A stretch of DNA of 52,941 nt from assembly GCA_021295835.1 (NCBI GenBank), contig JAGWBP010000027.1:703-53643 (forward strand), read 5' to 3'. The DNA is from Gemmatimonadota bacterium. Lineage in GTDB: Bacteria > Gemmatimonadota > Gemmatimonadetes > Longimicrobiales > Gaopeijiaceae. A program made the translations under genes and the position numbers. This document shows positions 31,114 through 37,988 of the stretch, one piece after another. Within the stretch, counting starts at the first letter, position 1. Every line of letters begins with the position of its first letter. The notes beneath the pieces are model-generated. The model saw only the letters and a program-made list of their open reading frames with translations, made no database searches and was not told where the DNA came from.

Positions 31114-32298
31114 GTGGCCGACAGATTCGACGGGGTCGACTTCTACGACATCGACTCGCTCCTCTCCGAGGAGGAACGGATGGTGCGGGTCACGATCCGG
31201 GAGTGGGTGGAGGATCGGGTCATGCCGATCATCGGGAGCGCCTATGTGGAGTGCCGCTTCCCGACGGAGCTTATCGGGGAGATCGGCGCGCTGGGGATCC
31301 TGGGGGCGAATCTGCCGGAGGAGTACGGATGCGCGGCGCTGAACAACGTGGCGTACGGCCTGATCATGCAGGAGCTGGAGCGCGGCGACTCGGGTATCCG
31401 TTCCTTCGCCTCGGTGCAGGGGGCGCTGGTCATGTACCCGATATGCGCCTTCGGCTCCGAGGAGCAGAGGAGGCGCTGGCTCCCCGAGCTGGCCGCAGGG
31501 AGGATGGTGGGGTGCTTCGGCCTGACCGAGCCCGACTACGGCTCGAATCCCGCCGGGATGATCACGAAGGCCCGCGAGACCGACGGTGGATGGGTGCTAA
31601 ATGGCGCCAAGATGTGGATCACCAACGCCTCTATGGCCGATGTGGCGGTCGTCTGGGCCCAGACGCGCGAGATCGGCGACGCCAAGGGAATCCGCGGCTT
31701 CGTGGTGCCCACCGACACCCCCGGGGTGAGCGCCCGCGACCAGAAGGGAAAGCTGTCGCTGCTGGCCTCCGACACGAGCGAGCTGGTGCTGAGCGATGTC
31801 GAGCTCCCGAGCGATGCGCTGCTCCCAGGGAGCGCCGGGCTGCGCTCGCCGCTGATGTGCCTGACCCAGGCGCGCTACGGCATCGCGTGGGGAGCGGTGG
31901 GGGCCGCGATGGCGTGCTTCCACGAGGCGCTGAGCTACTCGCGGGAGCGCGTGATGTTCGACGGCCCCATAGGCGGCAAGCAGATCCAGCAGGTGCGCCT
32001 AGCCGACATGCTCACCGGGATCACGCAGGGACAGTTGCTATGCCTGCGGCTCGGACGGCTGAAGGACGAGGGCGCCATGACGCCTCAGCAGGTGAGCCTG
32101 GCCAAGCGGGCGAACGTCGATATGGCGTGCGACGTCGCCCGGGAGGCGCGCAGGCTGCTCGGCGCGAATGGCATCCTGGCCGAGTACGCCTCGATGCGCC
32201 ACATGGCGAATCTGGAGTCCGTGTACACCTACGAGGGCACGCACGACATCCACTCGCTCGTTCTGGGGCAGGCGGTTACGGGGATCGCGGCGTTCTGA
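31114..32298 (+). CDS. Acyl-CoA dehydrogenase, glutaryl-CoA dehydrogenase-like
   Basis: 394 residues from GTG 31114 behind AAAGGG. GDSGIRSFASVQGALVMYPI matches the substrate loop of glutaryl-CoA dehydrogenases. FGLTEPDYGSNPAGMITKAR and WVLNGAKMWITNASMADVAV bind FAD. The C-terminal MANLESVYTYEGTHDIHSLV has the catalytic Glu in YEGT, and LGQAVTGIAAF closes the protein as in that subfamily. It likely oxidises and decarboxylates glutaryl-CoA in lysine or tryptophan breakdown. A GC hairpin follows the stop. Confidence 0.9.
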   Translation: MADRFDGVDFYDIDSLLSEEERMVRVTIREWVEDRVMPIIGSAYVECRFPTELIGEIGALGILGANLPEEYGCAALNNVAYGLIMQELERGDSGIRSFASVQGALVMYPICAFGSEEQRRRWLPELAAGRMVGCFGLTEPDYGSNPAGMITKARETDGGWVLNGAKMWITNASMADVAVVWAQTREIGDAKGIRGFVVPTDTPGVSARDQKGKLSLLASDTSELVLSDVELPSDALLPGSAGLRSPLMCLTQARYGIAWGAVGAAMACFHEALSYSRERVMFDGPIGGKQIQQVRLADMLTGITQGQLLCLRLGRLKDEGAMTPQQVSLAKRANVDMACDVAREARRLLGANGILAEYASMRHMANLESVYTYEGTHDIHSLVLGQAVTGIAAF

Positions 32299-32824
32299 CG
32301 CTTGGCCGCTGCGGGCCAGCGGCCCGCGGACCGCTTCGCCGCTCCCGGCTCGCGGGAGACCGTCCACGGAGTGTGGGCCTGTTGGGAGACGCCGAGACGT
32401 CAGGAATGCGTCCCGTGACCTCCGGCGCCCGGTTGGGCTGCTCGACCGACACGTAGAAGTCCTGGGCGGCAATATTGTCGCTCGTGTCGGTTGCCGTCAC
32501 GTTCACGCGCACAGAGTCCGCCACCGCGATGGCGACAGTCCTGAGATCGGCCTCCGAGATCGAGACGGCAACCGCCGCCCGGTCCCCCGAACTGGCCGTG
32601 TAGCTGAGCTCGTAGCGGCACGGGTGGCCGAAGTAGTCCGCGAGGGACGCTACCACCGTATCCCCGATCAGCATGTCGAGATCTGGCATTTTGCCCAGAG
32701 CCAGAGGGAGCTCGTCGCATTCGGGGGGAGGAGGTGGTGGTGGATCTCCGCAGCCCGCCCCGGACACAACCAGGAGCGCTACAAGGCCAGTCACGCTATT
32801 CCTCTTTCGACAACTCTGGGGCAT
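32276..32824 (-). CDS. Truncated cadherin-like lipoprotein with repeat-derived C-terminus
   Basis: 182 residues from ATG 32824, chosen because AAGGAGG sits 5 nt upstream; the frame opens further up. Signal MPQSCRKRNSVTGLVALLVV then SGAGC lipobox. Domain 1 (LPLALGKMPDLDMLIGDTVV to VADSVRVNV) is nearly the same as in the gene at 33084-33770, and the match continues to IPDVSASP. From there the paralogue has a second cadherin-like domain. Here the sequence changes abruptly into an Arg/Pro/Ser tail encoded by a dispersed-repeat derivative and by the antisense of the acyl-CoA dehydrogenase end. It is probably a decaying tandem duplicate. Confidence 0.7.
   Translation of the reverse strand: MPQSCRKRNSVTGLVALLVVSGAGCGDPPPPPPPECDELPLALGKMPDLDMLIGDTVVASLADYFGHPCRYELSYTASSGDRAAVAVSISEADLRTVAIAVADSVRVNVTATDTSDNIAAQDFYVSVEQPNRAPEVTGRIPDVSASPNRPTLRGRSPASRERRSGPRAAGPQRPSVRTPRSP
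32304..32324. terminator. 8-bp perfect GC stem-loop after the acyl-CoA dehydrogenase gene
   Basis: GGCCGCTG (32304-32311), loop CGGGC, CAGCGGCC (32317-32324), 6 nt after the stop. No T tract. It lies at the edge of a short dispersed-repeat derivative. Confidence 0.45.
32317..32385 (+). repeat. Dispersed MITE-like repeat, short derivative inside the truncated lipoprotein gene
   Basis: AGCGGCCCGCGGACCGCTTC then GCCGCTCCCGGCTCGCGGG and AGACCGTCCACGGAGTGTGG align with the family ends and the right portion. It sits exactly where the similarity between the two tandem lipoproteins breaks. Confidence 0.55.
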
Positions 32825-33083
32825 CGTGGCCTCCTTGTTGAGATCGGTGAAAGTCAGACGCGAGGCACCCCACAGGCCTCGCGGAGTCCCGCAGGCCTCG
32901 GAGTCACACAGTGCCCATATGGTGTGTGCACCTAGTCGAAGTTGATGTACGGCCGGCACCTAGTTCGGCCCGCAGGGGCGCACGCCCGCGCGGCAGGCAC
33001 GCGCGCCCGCCGTTCGCGTGATCCCAGGAGGTGCCGCTTGGCAGCCTGCGGCGCCCCGTGGGGGCCTCGGCGAGCTCCCCCGC

Positions 33084-33770
33084 CTAACTGCCGTCCTCGG
33101 CGACATTGTACACAGTCACATCGTGGCTCGCGGTGAGCCCCTCCGGGTCTGAGACTGTAATAGTGACCGTGGTGCTGCCAAGTGTCCCCGCACCGAACAC
33201 GTCGAACCGGGAGCCGTCCCTAAATACCGACGCCGTCGCGATTGTAGGGTCGGCGCTCTCTGGTGGGTCGTGGAACAAGAGCACGTCGCCGTCGGGGTCG
33301 GAGAAGTACTCGCTGATGTCGCCCGCCTCTCTGTACCTGCCGGGGGACACCGAGACGTCAGGGATGTTTCCCCTGGCCACCGGCCCCCGGTTGGGCTGCT
33401 CGGCCCCCGCGTAGAAGACGTGGACGGCAAATTTGTCGGCCGAGTCGGTTACCATCACGTTTACGCGCACAGAGTCTGCCGCCGCGATGGCGACGATCGT
33501 GAGATCGGTCTCCGAAATCGAGACGGTAACCGCCGAGTCCGCCGAGCTGGCCGTGTAGCTGAGCTCGTAGCCGCACGGGTGGCCGAAGTGGTCCACGAGG
33601 GACGCTTCCACCGTATCCCCGATCATCATGTCGAGATCTGGCATATTGCCCAGAGCCAGAGGGGGCTCAAGGCAAATATCTGGGGGGACAGTTTCTCCGC
33701 AGCCCGCCCCGGACACAACTAGGAGCGCTACTAGGCCAGTCACTCTACTCTTTCGACAATTGTGGGGCAT
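33084..33770 (-). CDS. Lipoprotein with two cadherin-like (dystroglycan-type) domains
   Basis: 228 residues from the second of two adjacent ATGs (33770), 5 nt after AAAGGAGG. Signal MPHNCRKSRVTGLVALLVVS then GAGC lipobox. Domain 1 runs MPDLDMMIGDTVEASLVDHF, YELSYTASSADSAVTVSIS, AADSVRVNVMVTDS. Domain 2 starts NRGPVARGNIPDVSVSPGRY, has EYFSDPDGDVLLFHDPPESA and closes TVTITVSDPEGLTASHDVTV, the classic DPDGD and DPEGL calcium-type motifs of this fold. Surface adhesion or glycan binding is typical of the fold, but the ligand is unknown. It is the intact member of the tandem pair. Confidence 0.85.
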   Translation of the reverse strand: MPHNCRKSRVTGLVALLVVSGAGCGETVPPDICLEPPLALGNMPDLDMMIGDTVEASLVDHFGHPCGYELSYTASSADSAVTVSISETDLTIVAIAAADSVRVNVMVTDSADKFAVHVFYAGAEQPNRGPVARGNIPDVSVSPGRYREAGDISEYFSDPDGDVLLFHDPPESADPTIATASVFRDGSRFDVFGAGTLGSTTVTITVSDPEGLTASHDVTVYNVAEDGS

Positions 33771-33917
33771 CATCGCCTCCTTTGGTGAGAATCGACACTC
33801 CGGGACGGTCCGCACATGCGCGGACCGCCCACTTCACTAGCCCTAGGTACCATAAGGACTCGCGGAGGTTCCGTCCAGTGCGGGTCGGAGCAGGGAGACT
33901 TCCGGTACCTTTCTCCC

Positions 33918-35864
33918 ATGATCGCCGTCGGGGGGCTAGGCAAGTCGTTCGGGGACCTCACCCTCTTCGCTGGCGTCTCGTTCCGCGTGAACACCGGGGA
34001 GCGCTTCGGGCTGGTAGGTGCCAACGGCTCCGGGAAGACGACCCTCCTGAATATCCTGGCGGGCGAGATCGCGCCGAGCGAGGGCACGGTCTCGATTCCG
34101 CGCCGGACGCGCCTGGGGGTGCTCCGCCAGGACCGCTTCGCCTACGAGGACGAGTCGGTGATGAGCGTCGCTCTGATGGGCAACCCCGAGCTCTGGGAGG
34201 CGACCGTCGCACGCGAGGCGCTGCTGGCCAAGGCCGGGGAGAGATTCGACGCGGCCCGCTTCTCGGAGCTGGAGGAGACCTTCGAGCGCCACGGCGGCTA
34301 TACGGCGGAGGCTCGCGCCGCCGAGATCCTGGAGGGCCTGGGGGTCGCCAGCGAGCTGCACCAGGACCCCCTCTCAACACTCTCCGGGGGCCTTCGCCTC
34401 CGGGTGCTGCTCGGGCAGGTTCTCGCCGGTGCTCCTGACGCGCTGCTCCTCGACGAGCCGACGAACCACCTGGACATCCTCTCGATTCGGTGGCTGGAGC
34501 AGTTCCTGCGAGCCTTCCGAGGGGCGGTTGTGGTCATCAGCCACGACCACCGCTTCCTGGACCGGGTGGCGACCCACCTTCTGGACATCGACTACGAGAC
34601 GGCGACCCTATACCCTGGGGGCTACAGCGGCTTCGTGCGCGCCAAGCGGGAGGAGCGCGAGCGCCGGGAGAAGGAGATTCTGGTCAGGGAGCGCGAGATC
34701 GCGCACCACCAGCGCTTCGTCGACCGCTTCCGCGCCAAGGCCAGCAAGGCGCGGCAGGCCCAGAACCGGGTGCGCATGATCGAGAAGCGGGCCGAGGCTC
34801 TGGTGCAGCTCCCGCAGAGCTCGCGGCGCACCCCGCGCTTCCGCTTCGAGCAGGCGCGCCCGAGTGGCAAGGAGGTGGTGAAGCTGGAGGGCGTGAGCAA
34901 GTCCTTCGGCGACAATCGCGTCCTGGATGGGATCGACCTGGAGGTGGCCCGGGGCGACCGTCTCGCCGTCGTCGGACCGAACGGAGTGGGGAAGTCGACC
35001 CTGCTCAAGGCGCTCGCCGGACGCCTGGCGATAGATGCTGGCACGATCGTGTGGGGGTACGAGACACGCCCGGGGTACTTTGCGCAGGATCCCAGGGACC
35101 ACCTGGGCGGATCCCGGTCGGGGCGGACGGCCGAAGAGTGGGTCGGTCGCCTCGTGCCCGAGAAGGGGGTTGGCTACGCGCTGGCGCAGCTAGGTCTCGT
35201 GCTCCTCGGGGGCGACGATGCAAGGAAGCCGATCTCTGCGCTTTCGGGGGGCGAGGCGGCGCGACTGGTCTTCTGCGGGATCATGGTCAGAAGCCCCAAT
35301 GTGCTCCTCCTCGACGAACCCACCAACCACCTCGACCTGGAGTCGATCGAGGCCCTGGCCGCCGCCCTCGAGGAGTTCCCAGGCACGCTGATCTTCGTCT
35401 CGCACGACCGCTGGTTCGTCGAGCGGCTCGCGAACCACATTCTGGAGATCATGCCCAGCGGCGCACGCTCCTACCGGGGCGGCTACCGCGAGTATGTCAG
35501 GCGCCGGGGCGATGATCACCTGGACGCGGAGGCTGCGGCAAAGCGGGCCCGGCGCAGCGGTGCGCGGCGCGAAAGGGGCGATGGCCCTGGCAGGGGCAGG
35601 GTGGCCCGAGCACGGGTTGGCACGAAGCGTTCGCCGGCCGAGGTGAGGCGGCTTGGTGCCCGCGCCCGCGAGCTCGCCGATCGGGTGGAACGGGCGGAGG
35701 AGCGCCTTGGCGAGATCGACGCCGTCTTCGCCGATGTCTCGTACTACGAGCGGGCGGATCGTTCTGAGCTGCTCGCACTGGAGAGGGAAAGGCGCGAGCT
35801 CGCCGCGCAGGTCGATAGGCTGATGGAGGAGTGGGAGGTGGTGGAGACCGAGCGCGGGGCGTAG
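33918..35864 (+). CDS. ABC-F family ATPase (ribosome-associated type)
   Basis: 648 residues from ATG 33918. Two complete ABC domains: Walker A GLVGANGSGKTTLLNILAGE and VVGPNGVGKSTLLKALAG, signatures LSGGLRLRVLLGQVLAG and LSGGEAARLVFCGIMVR, Walker B ALLLDEPTNHLD and VLLLDEPTNHLD. Between them is the ABC-F linker (RFRAKASKARQAQNRVRMIE). The C-terminal extension is basic then a coiled coil (ARELADRVERAEERLGEIDA), as in Uup-like proteins. It has no membrane domain. It probably acts on stalled ribosomes or, if Uup-like, on DNA intermediates. Confidence 0.9.
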   Translation: MIAVGGLGKSFGDLTLFAGVSFRVNTGERFGLVGANGSGKTTLLNILAGEIAPSEGTVSIPRRTRLGVLRQDRFAYEDESVMSVALMGNPELWEATVAREALLAKAGERFDAARFSELEETFERHGGYTAEARAAEILEGLGVASELHQDPLSTLSGGLRLRVLLGQVLAGAPDALLLDEPTNHLDILSIRWLEQFLRAFRGAVVVISHDHRFLDRVATHLLDIDYETATLYPGGYSGFVRAKREERERREKEILVREREIAHHQRFVDRFRAKASKARQAQNRVRMIEKRAEALVQLPQSSRRTPRFRFEQARPSGKEVVKLEGVSKSFGDNRVLDGIDLEVARGDRLAVVGPNGVGKSTLLKALAGRLAIDAGTIVWGYETRPGYFAQDPRDHLGGSRSGRTAEEWVGRLVPEKGVGYALAQLGLVLLGGDDARKPISALSGGEAARLVFCGIMVRSPNVLLLDEPTNHLDLESIEALAAALEEFPGTLIFVSHDRWFVERLANHILEIMPSGARSYRGGYREYVRRRGDDHLDAEAAAKRARRSGARRERGDGPGRGRVARARVGTKRSPAEVRRLGARARELADRVERAEERLGEIDAVFADVSYYERADRSELLALERERRELAAQVDRLMEEWEVVETERGA

Positions 35865-35937
35865 CTGCCACCGCACAGGATGCCGCTTCCCCATTAGTTT
35901 ACGGAGGGCAACAGGGTCGTCTTGGGATGGAGGCCGC

Positions 35938-36708
35938 ATGCCAGAAGGGGGTGGCGCGCTCAGCGTTCTGAAGTTCGGGTCGTCGGTGCTCGGGCGGCCG
36001 GAGGACTACGCCGACGCGGCCCGGGAGGTCGGGGCCGAAGTCGGGGGCGGCTGCAAGGTTGTGGCTGTGGTCTCGGCGATGGCGGGCACGACCGACGCCC
36101 TCCTGGCGGCTGCGGGGCGGGTGGCACCAGAGCCGGGCGACCCGGAGTTGAACTTCGTGCTGGCTAGTGGCGAGGAGATGTCGGCCGGAATGCTCGCCCT
36201 GGCACTGGCGGCTCGCGGTGTCTCTGCCCGTGCGTTCACCCGATCGGATGCTCCGATCCACACCCGGGGCCCCCTCGACAACGCGAATCCCGTCGGCCTG
36301 GAGGCCGAGCCCATCCGCTCCCATCTCGAGTCGAGCGACGTTGTCGTCTATCCGGGATTCGTCGGGGTCGATGCCACCGGAGATCCGTCGCTCCTCGGCC
36401 GGGGAGGGTCGGACATGACCGCCATCTTCCTCGGCCACCGCTTTGGCGCCCGCGAGCTCAGGCTCGTCAAGGACGTCAACGGCATCTGCGCAGCCGATCC
36501 GAGGGAGCGCCCGGACGCCGTGCCTATGGACTACCTCGGGTGGGAGGGTGCCCGCCGGATCGGTGGCGGCGTCGTGCAGGAGAAGGCGCTCGCCTACGCA
36601 ATGCGGCACGGCGTGAGTTTCCGCGTGGCCTCCCTGGGGGGGGGCAGGGGCACCTGGGTCGGGAGCCCTGCCGAGGCCAGCCGACCACCCGCTGCGCTGG
36701 CCGGCTAG
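35938..36708 (+). CDS. Aspartokinase-like amino acid kinase without ACT domains
   Basis: 256 residues. LKFGSSVLGRPEDYADAARE corresponds to the aspartokinase start (KFGGTS-like, with two Ser), VVAVVSAMAGTTDALLAAAG follows, and LLGRGGSDMTAIFLGHRF, then VKDVNGICAADPRERPDAVP are typical. The chain stops right after the kinase fold, so the ACT regulatory domains are missing. It would phosphorylate aspartate in the lysine, threonine and methionine route without feedback control, or act on a related substrate. Its stop overlaps the convergent amidohydrolase stop. Confidence 0.8.
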   Translation: MPEGGGALSVLKFGSSVLGRPEDYADAAREVGAEVGGGCKVVAVVSAMAGTTDALLAAAGRVAPEPGDPELNFVLASGEEMSAGMLALALAARGVSARAFTRSDAPIHTRGPLDNANPVGLEAEPIRSHLESSDVVVYPGFVGVDATGDPSLLGRGGSDMTAIFLGHRFGARELRLVKDVNGICAADPRERPDAVPMDYLGWEGARRIGGGVVQEKALAYAMRHGVSFRVASLGGGRGTWVGSPAEASRPPAALAG

Positions 36709-37988
36709 GAGCCGGTTCCTCCGGCGAGCGGTCGCGCCCGATACCGCTCGTAGAGCCTCTCGTGCTTGTTGTCGAGCGACGCCTCCCTGCCCAGGATGAA
36801 GATCCCCGTCACCTGGGTGCGGATCTCGAGAGGGTCCCCGTCGGCGATCATCAGGTTGGCGATCCTGCCCGTCTCGATCGTGCCGAGGCGGTCGCCGAAG
36901 CCCAGCATCTCGGCGGCGTTCCTCGTCACTGCTGCGATCGCGGCATCTCTGGGCAGGCCGTACGGCACCGCCTGCGCGGCCTCGTACGGCAGGGTGCGCG
37001 AATCCGAGGAGCCGAAGGTCGCAAATGCGATCCGCACCCCGGCGGCGTGCAGCTTGCCCGGATTGGCGTACGCCTCGTCGTAGGGCTCGTCCGGGCCTGA
37101 GGGGAGCGACTGGGTAGGCGATAGCACCACGTCCACACCCGCTTCGGCCAGCCAGTCGGCGATCCTCCACGCCTCCCGGCCTCCGGCGATCACGAAGCGG
37201 AGCTTCTGCCGTCCAGCCCACTCCACGGCACTTCGGATGTCGCGCTCGCCGTTGGCGGCCAGCAGCACCGGCATCTCGCCTCTGACCACCCTGGCCATCG
37301 CCTCGGCCTTGAGGTCGCGCTCCGCGATCGTGCCCGCCGCAGCCGCGGCATCGTACCTCCGCGCCGCCTCCAGCCACTCGTCGAGCTCAGCCACGGCCTC
37401 CCGGTAACGCTTCTCGGCCGCCTTCCAGCCCCCTGCGCCGCCACCGCCGCCGCCGCCGCCGCCCTGACTCGGGTAGGCGATCGCCATCGCTGCGCCCAGG
37501 TCGATCGCCATCTCCTCGATCGTCCACCCGTCGAGCACAACGAGCGAGGCCTGGCCGGGCACCCTGCCCCCCTGCGGGACGGTCAGCGTGTGGGTGATCC
37601 CATTGGCCCTGGCCACCGGGATGTGCTCCGAGGCCGGGTGTATCGCGGTGGCGGCCTGCAGGTGCGGCTTGTAGGCGCCCTGCTCCCGATAGTCGTTCGT
37701 GACGCTCACGGCCCCGACCTCCGTCAGGCCGAGCCGACTCGCCGCGTCGAACATTCCGGGATATACGTGCTGACCGGTCGCGTCGACGATCTGGGCGTCG
37801 GCGGGTACCTCGACGTCCGCGCCCACGGCGGCGATCTTCCCGCCCCGGATGAGGACCGTCCCCACGAAGGGATCGCCCGCCAGGGTGTGGATCGTCCCTC
37901 CGGTGATCGCGTAGCTCTGCGCGGCCACCGGCGTAGCGGCGGCTGCGATCGTTAGCGCTGCGGCTAGCGCGAGTCTCGCGGCAGTCAT
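36705..37988 (-). CDS. Secreted amidohydrolase-fold protein lacking the HxH metal motif
   Basis: 427 residues with signal peptide (ALAAALTIAAAATPVAAQ). YAITGGTIHTLAGDPFVGTV and VYPGMFDAASRLGLTEVGAV place it in the imidazolonepropionase-like amidohydrolases, but the usual DAHxH is DAASR, so the first metal ligands are gone. AAVTRNAAEMLGFGDRLGTI and ETGRIANLMIADGDPLEIRT, the C-terminal cap, are normal. A run of Gly (YPSQGGGGGGGGGAGG) is coded by a GGC microsatellite. Its start overlaps the stop of the larger amidohydrolase by ATGA, so they form one operon. Probably a non-catalytic or altered partner. Confidence 0.82.
   Translation of the reverse strand: MTAARLALAAALTIAAAATPVAAQSYAITGGTIHTLAGDPFVGTVLIRGGKIAAVGADVEVPADAQIVDATGQHVYPGMFDAASRLGLTEVGAVSVTNDYREQGAYKPHLQAATAIHPASEHIPVARANGITHTLTVPQGGRVPGQASLVVLDGWTIEEMAIDLGAAMAIAYPSQGGGGGGGGGAGGWKAAEKRYREAVAELDEWLEAARRYDAAAAAGTIAERDLKAEAMARVVRGEMPVLLAANGERDIRSAVEWAGRQKLRFVIAGGREAWRIADWLAEAGVDVVLSPTQSLPSGPDEPYDEAYANPGKLHAAGVRIAFATFGSSDSRTLPYEAAQAVPYGLPRDAAIAAVTRNAAEMLGFGDRLGTIETGRIANLMIADGDPLEIRTQVTGIFILGREASLDNKHERLYERYRARPLAGGTGS
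37435..37463 (-). repeat. GGC trinucleotide microsatellite encoding polyglycine
   Basis: A run of GCC triplets on the plus strand (one GCC changed to ACC) gives nine Gly in the amidohydrolase. Triplet gain or loss would change loop length without a frameshift. Confidence 0.8.

Noticed and set aside
35899..37377. 492-codon minus-strand ORF across the aspartokinase-like and amidohydrolase genes
   Set aside because: It spans two recognised genes in other frames and has low-complexity Arg/Gly/Ala composition.
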